A model generated the notes under the pieces. The model ran no database searches. It was not told the DNA's origin and was given only the letters and a program-made list of their open reading frames with translations. Below, one piece after another: positions 1 through 12,097 of a stretch of DNA of 64,000 nt (position 1 is the first letter of the stretch; the number at the start of each line of letters is the position of its first letter). This DNA is from Gerris lacustris. Lineage: Eukaryota > Arthropoda > Insecta > Hemiptera > Gerridae. The position numbers and the translations under genes were made by a program. Location of the stretch: positions 59,527,311 through 59,591,310 of the forward strand of contig OX578282.1 of the NCBI GenBank assembly GCA_951217055.1. Direction: 5' to 3'.

Positions 1-510
1 AACCTCATCAACAAGAGAAGGTTATAAATTATAACTCGTGAACTTTGCATGGGTTTACTGAAAAGTATGTTATGCGTTACTTTTTTAGTACTTATCTGTA
101 TAATAGTAATTAATAAATTGTAAAATGTAGTAAATAATTTTTTTCCGTATAAAGGTAACAGTTAAGTGTTTTTAAGTACATATTTGTAGGAAACAAGAAA
201 AGGGAACTACTTGTTCATTTTCCAAGACTTGGATTGGAAATGAAGAGTGGAGTCAATATTAATTCTTTTAATTTGTACAACCTAAACTTGCGAAACAAAA
301 ATAATACAGGTACCTAAATAACAGGAATCAGTCTGGAAAATATTACATTTTTCATAGAACAATTTTGAACTCTGCTAGGCTAAGACTAAGACTTATAATA
401 AAGAATACTAAAGAGGCTGGTCTTTGTTTGAAAATAGTATTGTGACAGTTCAATTTAGCTGAATTGAATAAGCTTCAATATTCAATAGGAATAGGACTTA
501 TAATTTATTA
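1..510. other. No gene or repeat recognised
   Basis: A+T-rich sequence up to the fold-back element; nothing supported. Confidence 0.5.
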
Positions 511-512
511 TA

Positions 513-1555
513 CAGGGTGGTCCAAAAGTCTCCCCCCCCCCTCTTAACTTTTGAACGGTTTGAGATAAATTAATGAAACTTGGGGGATCTCTACCATGCA
601 AAGGGAAGTTTGTTTTCATGCAATCACCCACTAGGGGCAACCACCCACTTTGCCCCAGGCCACCCAACTTCAAAATTTCAAATTGGAATGTATATTTTTG
701 ATAGCATATTTGGATTCTACAGTGAAAAATAATAAACTTTTAATTGAAACTTTTTTTCTATTTCCAATATTTTGCCCCCTATAGGTAGGCAAAGATAGCA
801 ATATTACCCTACCGATAATACGTTGTAAAATCTAAACGGTTAGAGATAAATTAATGAAACTTAGGGGATCCGTAGTATGTAAAGGGAAGTTTGTTTTCAT
901 GCAACAGCGCTGTAGGGGCAATCTCCCATTTTGCCCCCAGACCACCTAACTTCAAAATTTTGTCCTAGAATGTATATTTTTGATAGCAGATTTAGATTCT
1001 ACGGCAAAAAATAAAAATATTTTACTTGAAACTTTTTTTCTACCTCTAATATTTTACCCCCTATAGGGGGGCAAAGGTATAAAAATCGTTGATTTCAGCG
1101 CCTGGGGGCAAAATGGAGGTTGCCCCTAGTACGCGAGTGAATGATTAAATACTTCTCTTTACATGGTACAGATCCCCCAAGTTCCATGACTTTATTTCAA
1201 ACCGTTTAGATTTTATAACGATCTAAGTGCTATTTTTTTACTATTTCGGAAGGGTTATTTTGCTATATTTGCACCCCTGTAGGGGGCAACATATTGGAGA
1301 TAGAAAAAATAGTTTCAAGTAAAAGTTTATTATTTTCACTGTAGAATCCAAATATGCTATCAAAAATATACATTCCAATTTGAAATTTTGAAGTTGGGTG
1401 GCCTGGGGGCAAAGTGGGTGGTTGCCCCTAGTGGGTGATTGCATGAAAACAAACTTCCCTTTGTATGGTAGAGATCCCCCAAGTTTCATTAATTTATCTC
1501 AAACCGTTCAAAAGTTAAGAGGGGGGGGGGGGGGGGAGACTTTTGGACCACCCTG
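513..1555. mobile_element. Fold-back DNA element with about 290-bp inverted repeats (family A)
   Basis: It starts CAGGGTGGTCCAAAAGTC after TA (511-512) and ends with the inverse before TA (1556-1557). Left arm 513-790 is mirrored by 1285-1555. The interior 835-1080 is a diverged direct copy of the left arm, and 1085-1240 a partial inverted one, so the arm sequence occurs about four times. Variable C or G runs sit next to each end. The CAGGGTGG ends and TA flanks suggest a Tc1/mariner-like non-autonomous element. The open frames inside only read through the arms. Confidence 0.85.
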
Positions 1556-1557
1556 TA

Positions 1558-2851
1558 TTTCTTTAAGAAAAATACTACTCATTATACCCCGTACCCGGAA
1601 TATAAAATTAATGTTGATATAATCACATTAATCTTTGAAATCAACAAAACAGCTCACTTAAATTTCATGAAAGATGCATTATTCCCTTTATTGATATAAA
1701 AAATAAAAATAAATAAAGGAGAAATAGACTGCCAATTTCGTAGGGTTGTAAATTTATTTAATTTTTCCCCGTTTTTTACATCAGTCAAAACTTTTTTTGA
1801 TTTTTTAACATGAATTACAGTACTCTTTTACATTAATGAAATTCTTTAGAAATATATATTCACAATTTATTACTGAATTCTGGCTAAAGAAAGTTTTTCT
1901 TTTCTTTTTCGAGGTGTCTTGTGTTCACACACTAACGTTTTTAGTGTTTTTGCAGAACTCAAAAATTGGATAAGTACGAGCTCTCTTTCTCACTATTTTC
2001 TTGAAAGGGAGTAAACAATTTTTGATCAAAACAATATTTCTTTTTATTAAAGAAAGAAAAAAAAAATATGGCACTATAATAGGCACATTAGTAAATTACT
2101 CCAATGAAAATTTGCTAAAGAAGAAGAAACATAACTTAAAACTGATACGGTAAATAAAAACTATTATTTATAACCTGTTGTTGAGTTCAACTATAACATG
2201 ACTATAACCTTCCGGCGCAAAAATTTTTCGTGGTATTTAGTCTCTAGTCTTTTAACCCACCGATATACTTTAACTTTTATGAAACTTTTTCAAACATATT
2301 ACGATACGGCAAAGCATCTATACTTGTCTATTCAATTATTACCATTTAATGTCTTGCGGATTTATCCAACTTGATTCTAGTTTGTATAAATAGCTTGGTT
2401 TTGTCTCTCATTTGTGCCAAATATGCCTGAGGAAAGTAGATTATTAGAAAAGCGGAAACTCTTTTTAAATGTAACTTTTTTTAGTGTATTCTGAACACAA
2501 TTAGTGGTCTCTGGTGCAGAAATTAGCTGATTTATCTATATTTTTTTTTTTTTTTTACTTTTAGTTAAACGTATATCCAAGTCAGGTTATATATTAAACT
2601 TGCCTAATATAGAAAGGAAGGTATAATTTTATTACAGGTTATTCCTTAGAAGTGAGAATAATTCCAGATGTTACTTTTTATATTAAATTAACATATTTCT
2701 AAGAACTCCAGACAAAGAACTGCTAAAGAAAAAGTTCATTTTTAAGCAGGTCTATAAAGATCTTAAACAAGGTCATTCATTACAAATTAATAATTTAACT
2801 AATAAATCTAGCTAAATATCATAAATATGGAAGGGTTTAGAATAGGGTAAT
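1558..2851. other. No gene recognised
   Basis: A+T-rich with short homopolymer runs; nothing supported on either strand. Confidence 0.5.
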
Positions 2852-2853
2852 TA

Positions 2854-3843
2854 CTACGTTTTTATTAGCTTGCTTTCTTGTTTGTTTGTTTGTTTGTTTG
2901 TCCGGTACAAATATTGCAAACGATTTTTGACTAACTTCCCGAATAGCTAGACTCTTGAAACTTTTAGAATAGCTCAGAACACGATGACAATGCATTATTT
3001 TAATACTTATAGCCATCTTTCAGCAGAATTTAATTTGTTTTCAGCAAATTTTGCTGTATGGAAAGTTAGTTCGAAAAAAATCCGCAAGTTATTTTATTTG
3101 TTTTGACGTATCCCATATTTTTACGATCTTCATTATGACGGGTTTCAAATTTGTGATTTTTTAATAAGAGGTAAACATTGAATGACAGCTCGAAAGAATA
3201 AGTAAACAAAGAAATATATTAATGGACGTATGACAACACGGTGAGTCTACACTTGTGTACTAGATATCGGTCTATTTTTTCTTCATCTGTACTTCTTTAC
3301 TTGTACTTATTTTACTTCTCTTACCCTCCCCTACACGGGGCCATACCGATGGCCACGGTTTAGATTCGGTGTTGGTGAGATCCGTTGTTCAAAGATTTGT
3401 CCTTTTATAGGTTTAAGATCAGCTCTCTAGATCAGTGGCGCACCCAGGATTTATTTTTGGGAGGGGCACAGATAACAAAAAAAAAAAAAAAAGGGGGGGG
3501 GGGATGTAATGTGGGCTTAGCATAATCACAGACAATTAACCAGTCTGGTTTTCTTAGTTCTTAAATTACTTCATATCAAGGGCGGTCCAGCCAATTTTGA
3601 AGGGGGCTGAGCTCTCTTTTAGGGGGGTCCGGGGGTCCTCCCCCGTGAAAATTTTTATAGTTTACGTTACTTGAAAACGTCTTTTTAGCCTATTCTAAGA
3701 GCATCTAAAATGTTATTATATACAAATAAATTTAAGTTTTTTATTATTAAAAGTTGTACATTATAAAATAGATTAATGTTTTATTTTAGTAGCCAGAAAA
3801 ATAAATTGGTACATTTTAAAAATATTTTAGTTATGTGAATTAA

Positions 3844-3879
<36 letters not shown>

Positions 3880-4612
3880 GTACGCCAAATGTTTTGAGTT
3901 TAACAGAAATTAGCTGATAGTATTAGGTTAAAAATAAACATAGTAGGGTATATAATAGTCCAGTCAATAAGTACAAAAAATAGTCTTCCTTGCGAAAGGT
4001 CGGGTATCTGCAATTTTTAAAATCTTATTCTACAATTGAACCCGTTTCCAAATTCATTAATATTAATTATTCGATAATTAAAAACTATTCTAATGACTGC
4101 TACTAACTATTTGATATTGTTGATAACTTAACTTACTTCTATTATTTTTCTTCATCTTCTTTTTAAACACCAAAAAAAAAAAAAAATATGTTGGGCAAAA
4201 CAAGGTAGATTATTACTTATTTAATAAGTGATACTGACATTTAAAATACTTTCTTGTTTGCATACTTAAATTATAAGCCTATAGCTTTGGAGGAGGGGGG
4301 GGGGGGGGGGGGGTACGTCTTTTTAAACGCCAAAAAAATATGTCGGGCTAAACTAGGTATATAATTACTTATTTATTTATTTATTTTTTTGACTATCACA
4401 ACACTATTACTGCGGTTTTGCATACTTTAATTTTAGGTCTGACTTTGGAGGGGGGGGGGGGGGGGGGCACATGCCCCCCGTGCCCCCCCCCCCCTGGGTG
4501 CGCCACTGCTCTAGATGGTTGTCGTTTGTATGAAATAAATAAATTCGGAACTATTTATATTTCACTAACATTTTATATATAACAATAAAAATTATATTAT
4601 CAACATTACATA
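2854..4612. mobile_element. Family B element, copy 1 (split by a hAT insertion)
   Basis: Left end TA-CTACGTTTTTA is followed by a TTTG run, and the body matches 13595-14176 in inverse orientation at roughly 85-90% by eye. The right part resumes after the inserted hAT element (4517 on) and homology fades near 4612, short of the end seen in copy 2. Confidence 0.8.
3433..4508. mobile_element. hAT-type non-autonomous element inserted in family B copy 1
   Basis: Terminal repeats are CAGTGGCGCACCCAGG and its exact inverse CCTGGGTGCGCCACTG. The 8-bp target duplication is CTCTAGAT (3425-3432 and 4509-4516). The intact paralogue at about 13735 reads through the site as one CTCTAGAT (inverse), a clean empty site. 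The 1076-bp body has poly-A, poly-G and poly-C runs and an internal near-duplicate around a GGAGGGGG run (4260-4330 and 4410-4470), with no transposase frame. Confidence 0.93.
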
Positions 4613-4865
4613 TTTATGAGGGAATATTTTCAGCAAAACAGAAGAGCACCTTAAGGGACCATCTTTAGTACACTTCTTATTGAATTTCGGAGTTGTTTAT
4701 TATAGTTCATTTCAGCTTGTAACTACATGCAGGCCTGTCGAGAGCCGTGGCGGGCCCCACTGCTAGACCTATAAGGGCCCCTTCTTTTTACTGGTTTTTA
4801 TTGGTCATTGTACTTTACACTAATAACTTCTCAAGACATGTTTGTTAGACAACCTTATCCGCAAC
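4613..4865. other. Short unassigned segment with a G+C-rich scrap
   Basis: CAGGCCTGTCGAGAGCCGTG with GGGCCCCACTG nearby looks like a decayed end of a hAT-type element, but no mate is seen. Confidence 0.3.
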
Positions 4866-5238
4866 GCTCGCGTAAAAGTAAGCTTCAATTGTAAAATTGG
4901 AATTTTAGGTCGGGAAAAAATTCTAACTAAATCTATTCAATGAGACAAGCTACTTTTATAAATACTTTTTTTTAGTAAAACCAACATCGACTACGCACAA
5001 CCTTACCACCAACCAACACCGCTATGCAGTGATAAAGATCGCTAAATTTATTCAAGCTGACGTAAAAGTTTAAAATAGAGAAAACAACAATTTTTAAAGT
5101 TATTTAAAAACACGAGAAAACAACGTTTTTACCGATATCTTACGTTCTAACGTAATGATTTTAATTAAACTTCATGCACATCGTCTAAAGTACAATTGAA
5201 ACAGGGACGTAAAATTTCAACCTGATACAAGCATATGT
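4866..5238 (+). repeat. Family C-related segment, left arm of a large inverted pair
   Basis: CGCTCGCGTAAAAGTAAGC and the following 370 bp match the inverse of 6942-7248 and the middle of 53880-54412. The arms are diverged, with several indels. Confidence 0.75.
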
Positions 5239-5240
5239 TT

Positions 5241-5555
5241 TTGAGTAGGGAAGAGATATATTTTATAATATTTTAAATTAGTAGGTCGGTTGGTAGAAAA
5301 CAGTCCTACCTCCACCAACTACAAACATATTTTTCATACAACTCATCATATTTCACTTTTTTCTCAATATTCAATACATATTTATTGTAAGACGTTTGCT
5401 TTAATGAAATAAATAATGCTTTTCATTTATTTGTCTCTTTTCTAACTCATGTATAAGTAGTTAGCATCGAATACTTAGCAGTGTGATTTTATAATTTATA
5501 TTTAATGAAAAGCGTAAGGATGTTCGTTACTACCGGGTGCCACTCGACAACACAC

Positions 5556-5607
<52 letters not shown>

Positions 5608-6941
5608 TAACATTGTTGCTTCTATCTTTAAGCTTTACACAAACATCGTGGCCTCTTTCCAATACAATTTAATAGCTTTAACTAAATAGCTTTTAGCTGT
5701 TACTTTTTTCAGGATGATTCTAGTTCATTTTTATTTCTAATATCTCATCCTACATTTTTGAGCTAAAATGTTCTGGTTCTCAAATATAATAGTTCGCAAT
5801 GCATCTACGTATTGCGGGTATGTTAGAAATTATATTTCAAAATTAACATTTACTTTATTTGGTGAATTAAATAAATTTGGTAATAATAAGTTGTAGAAGC
5901 ATACAATCATTAAACTATACTAAATAGAACGCGAGGAAATTATGTGTTACACTAATTGGCAAACTATTTTTCTCTTTCATCGAACGTAGAAAGATGTTTA
6001 CATGTGCTTTTCCGCTCATCTGTTTTAAACACTGAAAGCACAATTGTAACTATCTTCGTCTCATCTAAACGATGTAATTTTCTTTTTGATTACGTAAAAA
6101 TTGTTTCGCGAAACGGTTGTCATTTTCAGTCAGTTCTTTTAGAAAATGCGATTATCACAATTGTTAAGAAAGAGTGTAGAACAAGGGAAGAAATGAAGAT
6201 GACAGTAAAACGTCCCGAATGGTTTCTCAGTCTTGTCATTTCCCTCGACTCTAAACGAGGCAATGATCTGAACAGCTTGAAAAAGCACTTTCAAAGTTTA
6301 ATTTCATGTGAAAATGAGGCAATTTTTGGAACAAGGCCTTGTTTAGAAGTTTTTAGGAGGCTGTAAAAGCTCGTCTCTGTTTATGGGAAGCTGAAGAAGA
6401 TTGCTTTTAAACATTTATTAAGTTCAATTGCTCTAGAAGTAAAGCATGTTTCACAAGGGAACAATTTTAAAGGGTTCTGATAAAGCATTACTTTTGAAGA
6501 AAAGCATCTAAAGCCATTGTCATTGCTTCCTCTTCATTTACTTGTAGAAAGTTATAATTAAGATAATTATTTTCAATCCATAAAATTTCCATTAAAAGGT
6601 TCCAAATGGCTACATTAGATAAATGGCTAAAATGCTTTTAATGGACTATTTCAGTCAACAGTAGAAAAAAAAAATTGGATGAGAATTTGAGCGTAATTTA
6701 AGGTACATTCTTATTCAAATGTTTTTCAAATTAACAGCTGTTTAGCATCTTTTAAGGCTCGTTACTTTTACAAAATTTGATTTTTTTTTTTTAAATTTGA
6801 CCCAGAAATTCCATAGCCTCTTAAGTGAAGGATGCTAAATGTGTGGCAAATTCGGAAAAATTAGCACTCTTAATATTCCACTAGCCGACACCTGCTTTTC
6901 AGTTATTATAAAATGTATCACTTCTTTACACAAAAACTTCT
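5241..6941. other. Segment between the two inverted family C arms; no recognised gene
   Basis: It holds a T run (about 5558-5605), a family C tail fragment (5920-5975) and an open frame to 6366. That frame has no ATG at its start (the nominal start is TTG inside the repeat tail); its first in-frame ATG is near 6193 and I recognise no domain. It could be the remnant of an element bounded by the arms, or chance. Confidence 0.4.
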
Positions 6942-7490
6942 GCTTGTAAGTTGAAATTTTACATGCCTGTTTCAATTGTACTTTAGACGGTGAGGATGAA
7001 GTTTTATTAAAATCGTTACGTGGCCGTAAGATATCGACAAAAACTTTGTTTTCTCTATTTTAAACGTGTAGTTCCGCTTTAATAGTTTTAACGATCTTTA
7101 TGACTTCTTAGCGATGTTGCTGTGGGTTTTATTAAAAAAAGAAAAATATTATTTGTAAAAAACTGATCGTCTCGTCGAATAGTTGAGGATAGAATCTTTT
7201 CCCGTTCTGAAATTATAATTTTACTTTTGAAGCTTACGTTTACGCGAGCGCTGCGCACGAACTCTAATATAACGCTGTCCTACGAACTTATCCTGAGCAT
7301 TAGTAAAAGGAACATGTATACAAAATTTCAATTAAATCAGTCTACTTTTACTCAAGTTATCGTCGGGCACATAAACGTTACTGACAGACAGACAGACATG
7401 TTGCAAATTTTGTTGAAAGTAAGAAGCTCGCTTGCGCTCATTTCATTAAAAATTTTACAGGTTGGGCTTAAATTTTGCTTCCTCTGATTG
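6942..7490 (-). repeat. Family C-related segment, right arm of a large inverted pair
   Basis: It is the inverse match to 4866-5238 and ends in CTTACGTTTACGCGAGCG. It continues into a GACAGACAGACAGACATG tract, as in the 53880 copy. Confidence 0.72.
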
Positions 7491-8324
7491 TTATAATAAG
7501 TTTAGAACGGATATATTTATCTTTCCAGCGAGAAATTAGCTTGTACGATGTGAATCAAATATAATTGATTTTGATTTAGATAAGTCAATATAATTTTCTG
7601 ACTAGTATACAACTATATGGTTGAATTAGAATAACGCTCAAAGTACACGCTTGGGTTTCTACGTATGCAAATGAGAGCATGTTCAATTCCGACCCTTACC
7701 CCTTAGTTTTACCATAACTCACAAGATAACACGATGAATAACCTTCCAAGTCACGATTCCTCGAGACACGCCTACCCTAAGGACACAGCAATGTACATAA
7801 ACAAACACACTTCTCAAATATATATGTGTATACTATATAGAGGTATAACAAATAAACATACAGGAAAGAACACGTCGGTCTAATCAAAAAAACAAATATA
7901 TTTTATTCCTGATGAAAACTAATTTTTGTTTCCTTTCTTTGTATGGGTGGAGTTATGAAATTATAAATTAAAGATTTATTATTTTGAAGGTGAAAGAATC
8001 GTGCTTCGCTTACTTTGAAAATAATCTTTTAACACATCTTATTTTATTATTATTATAATTCTTCTTGTTTTAGAATCGCAAACCTTTTGAACAGTCAGAG
8101 AAATGCCGACTTACTAATATTGTTCTGCTTTATATTATTGTTAATCATCAGTTCCATAGTTTATATAATTTTTAGTGCAGAGTGGTTAATTTTAAAATAA
8201 AACAAAAATTTATTAAAACAAATTATTTATCAATTATTTATTTTATAAATTAAACCCGGATTAATTAATTAACCTGTCATTTATATAACCTTTTATATTG
8301 CACACACAGTGACTAACAAAACAG
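7491..8324. other. No gene recognised
   Basis: A+T-rich; nothing supported. Confidence 0.5.
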
Positions 8325-9440
8325 ACAGTGGTGACAAAAGAAAACAAAAATAAGGAAAACAGAAGAGAGTTGTCCACTTTTACATTATACATATATATAG
8401 AGAGAAACTGCTTTTATGGTCTCAATAGTCTGTCTGTCGTCTGCTTGTCTACAAACGCGTGGGATCAAAATACTGGACCAATTTCGATGAAATTTTACAC
8501 ATTTTTATAAAACTCATGCCTGTAGTGAATCGGGAAATTCATTTTAGCCTTAAATTTGGGGGCGCTGCCTCTCCAATACCCTTAAATAACGTAAAAAAAA
8601 TTCTCAAATATGTTTTCCGACAATTTTATTTTCTAAATAAATAAACAGGTCAAGTGTGTACTAGTCAGCACACAGCGTGGGTCCGTAGGCCACACTGAAT
8701 AGTTTAAGTAACCTATTGATGGTGTTTTTTAAAATGCTAAAAAGCTTACTTTGAACTATCCTATGGGTCTGAAATTCGTATTTAAAGTAAAGTATTTTTT
8801 TTTGCCACTGAAACGGACTACAACCATATAAATACATCGAAAAGACCATAATTATAAAAAAAACGTATTTTGTCAATAAAAAATAAAATAATATTTTTTT
8901 CGAAATTTCCAAAAAGTGGTATCTTTACTTTTGGTCGAAGAATGTTCAGGAATTTTTTTTAGATTGTTTGGCACTTCACATAAGCGAGATAGAGGGGGAG
9001 GGGACACGTTTCACACCCGCTTCAAATTTGCCTACGCTCGCCCTATCAAAGTTATAACCAAAGAATTATATATTTTTGTAATCAGCTCGACGTATCCTTT
9101 CATATGATACCCCTCACGGTGTCGAAAAAAATATAAATATTTTAACCCTTAAGTTTTTTTACCCTAATTTTTTTGAAAAATAAGTCGCTATATTTTTAAA
9201 ATATGTGGGTAGGTACAAGACACATACATGCCAAATTTCAAAGTGATCGGACGAATGGAGTAGCCGTGAGAGTAGGCGACTGGACGGACGGACAGACACA
9301 CGCAGGAAAATATAAGGGTCCTTGGTTTTGCCTACGGACCCTAAAAACAAAAAAAAAATAACTAGTATGTTGTCTATTTAAATACGAATTTAACCATATT
9401 AGTTGTTCTCCTGAAAAATACTATGATAGCTCGGGGTGTG
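8325..9440 (+). repeat. Family F copy, interrupted by family E
   Basis: The left part (8410-8640: TGGACCAATTTCGATGAAAT, AAATTTGGGGGCGCTGCC) and the right part (9355-9410: TGTCTATTTAAATACG, TCCTGAAAAATAC) are consecutive in intact family F copies. The intervening 8645-9346 is a family E insertion. Confidence 0.7.
8645..9346 (+). mobile_element. Family E element, copy 1
   Basis: It begins ACAGGTCAAGTGTG, carries GGGTCCGTAGGC about 35 bp inside, and ends GCCTACGGACCCTAAAAA, so the 12-bp motif is mirrored near the two ends. The middle has a GGGGGAGGGGACACGTTTCA run. There are three copies in the window. Class unresolved; no transposase. Confidence 0.78.
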
Positions 9441-10327
9441 GGTATTTTTATAATCGGCTGTAAAATGAAATTAGTTCTTAAAACGTACACACACAAAACT
9501 CAAACAAAATGAACAAATCCTTTCCCACCTAACTGGTGCATGTTGTTTTGTCTTTTACCCGTACAAGCATACAGTTAAATTTATATTTATGTTGATGAGA
9601 AAGATTATATAAAATTAATATAAAGGTAATAATGTCTAAATAATAAAAAAAAGTTAAATTGACATGGTTGCTTCGAACAGACAAGAACTGCGCAAACTGT
9701 CTTCTAATAGTTTTTTAAAAAAAAGTTTTAAATCACTTCTTGTCATTATACGAAATATAATTGTAATTTGGAATGATTTTTTTATATTTTTTTTATAACT
9801 ACTGCAATCATAGTTATGACAACTATCAAGCTACAATAATTTTCTCTCTTACAAGTAATGAGATTAGTGACTCAAACGGATCTGACTCAGATAATTTCTT
9901 GTAGATGAAGAAGGGGTAAATTGATCCTGACCTTGTAAATGAGCCCTGAAATAACTAAGATTCATCTCGACTTAGAAGTCACGTCGTGAAACAAACGACG
10001 CTGTATTCACACTATCAGAATAATACTGGTCGGGGTTTCGGTTTGGGTGAAGCGTCGTCTTGCACACACATGTAAAACACTTGAAGGGATGTACTGTCAG
10101 TGTGTTGTAGTACAATGACCACACACGAAGTGACAGATGAGGCTAACTCACACAGTGATGTCTCCTACAAGCCACTATCTACTCTATGATTGATGAATCC
10201 AAAAAATAGATAATCGGTAAATATTTTCATCTCGTCGTTGTTCATGTTTTTTTTTTTTGTTTGTTTGTTTTTGCTCCCACTAGTTTTACTAACTCTACTC
10301 TTCAGTTTTCATTCTAGTTTTTTTAAA
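9441..10327. other. No gene recognised
   Basis: Unique-looking sequence with a slightly G+C-richer part near 9960-10190; no exon or repeat could be supported. Confidence 0.45.
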
Positions 10328-10483
10328 TGTAACGAGCCGTTAAGCACGTGTCAACGGGCTTAATTTTATATTTTGAAAAAAAGTAAAATTAAGTAAATTA
10401 ATTTAAATAAGATATTATATCTATTTGAAGACCAACAAATCAAAATATACAATTATTTTTATTTGAATAAATATGGTTGCCAT
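10328..10483 (+). repeat. Family G repeat, copy 1
   Basis: It matches 43070-43235 in the same orientation through AACGGGCTT, TTAAGTAAATTAATTTA and GAATAAATATGGTTGCC. The unit is A+T-rich; nature unknown. Confidence 0.6.
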
Positions 10484-10568
10484 GATGGATTTAAAAAAAA
10501 TGGATTTTGAACATTAAAAAATGTTATCAGTACTAAGAAACACCCATCATTAAACCTGCATTTAGCTA

Positions 10569-10636
10569 CAGTAGGACCCCATTAATCCGGACACGTGGTA
10601 ATCTGTAACCCTCGGTGATCCGGACGGTCTTCCATG
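10569..10636. mobile_element. Fragment with a pogo-like end
   Basis: CAGTAGGACCCCATTAATCC directly after TA resembles the pogo-type terminus. A second GATCCGGAC motif follows, but no right end is visible, so this is a decayed or partial copy. Confidence 0.45.
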
Positions 10637-10849
10637 GACAACTTGAAAGATTCACTGAAATATGTAAATTTAAAAGATATTGTTTTCAGTGTAGTTTACT
10701 ATTGGAAACTGATAGAAATGTAAATATAAATGTCCATTCACATAAAAATAAAATCATTTTAATTAAAAAACATTTTTAAAAACAAGCAGTTATTCGTATT
10801 CTTCTCAGCAAACCCTTTTAAATGATATCCATGTCATGGGCATGCTTAA

Positions 10850-11060
10850 AAAATAACTAGTCCGCCATCTTGGGGTGTCCGCCATATTGGATTTATAATG
10901 ACGTCACTTAGGTAACCAAGCATTGTCATCCAAACTAAACGTGTATGCAAAATTTCAATTTAATCGGTTGAAGATAACTGTTTTAAAATTCAGTTGTAAG
11001 ATTTGACCCGTGTATACATACATACAAACATTGCAAGTTAAATAAAAGCGTGTAATAACG
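10850..11060. repeat. Probable retroposon 3'-end-like segment
   Basis: CCGCCATCTTGGGGTGTCC, TGACGTCACTTAGG and TCAATTTAATCGGTTGAAGA, followed by a TACATACATACAAACATTGC stretch, resemble repeat tails common in arthropod genomes. It is single-copy in this window, so the call rests on resemblance only. Confidence 0.3.
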
Positions 11061-11129
11061 TAATACTATACTTATACTTCTTTTTAAAGTGTTATACGAT
11101 TTTTGCATATTAGATTTTATAAAGATTTG

Positions 11130-11790
11130 TTTTTGCTTCCGAAGTTACCAAAGCTAACTGAAGCTACGTGATCGTTCTGAAGAACGAAAATATTTTATGT
11201 CTCTGTTTCTGTTTTTAAAAATTCTAAGACTGAAATCCGTTTCGGACATCAGGGAACATTTTTGGTTCCGTGTCTGTCTATCGGTGTGTCAGACTGTCGC
11301 TCAATTGTTGCGAACCAATATATCTTATGAACTATTTGTCCGATTTTTATTAATATTTGGAAGGTGGGCCATAATTAGCCTATTGTTGGTCCCATATAAG
11401 TTTCAACCTTATGCGCCTATTTGTTTCTCTTTTACATGCGCACAAACATACATTTATTTACACCTATAACTTCAAAAGTATTCTTCTGATTTTAAATATT
11501 TGGATGGTCTATTGAAAGTAGCCCGCAGTTAGCAGATTTATTTAAACCCTTTCAATTTTGCTAAATTGATACTTTTATTCATGTAAAAAAATGAATACAA
11601 TTTTGACAGATTTTAAAAATAGGGGGAAAATTAAATAAATTATGAATTATCTTTAATATATAAAAGGACAAATCCCTGTACACAGGGTCTCGTCAAAATA
11701 AGAATATTAAAGTATATGAAATAGGACGCGAGGAATCTATGAGCTATATACTTATTAGCATTAGCAGATTATTTTTAATTTAATATGTAT
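11130..11790 (+). repeat. Family C copy
   Basis: It starts TTTGCTTCCGAAGTTACC, carries the TTTTTGGTTCCGTGTCTGTC core, and ends near GCAGATTATTTTTAAT after the GCGAGGAATCTATGAGC tail. The 90-codon frame here simply reads the repeat. Confidence 0.75.
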
Positions 11791-12097
11791 TCTAAACTTA
11801 AAAAATTCTTGCATACGAGTCTGCAAGACAGTGAGGCATTTTCATGTCTTCGCTCCGCGTAAGCTACCGACATGAAATGTCGCCAGGTTCGCTTCGCGGT
11901 GTTCGTTAGGTGTGTGCCGACGATTAACATCACGAGCCTTGATTCGTGTGAAATGATTCGTACGACATACTTTCGAACGTAAATGTATTCACCACCATGT
12001 ATACACTTGTACATAAAACATTATTATTGTAAAATATTATATTATTTATTTATTTATTTTATTTTGACAGTGTAACGCATTTGGGTATAGTTTTTTG

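Noticed and set aside
5956..6366. 136-codon gene
   Set aside because: The start is TTG within a repeat tail and no family is recognised; kept only as an unassigned open stretch.
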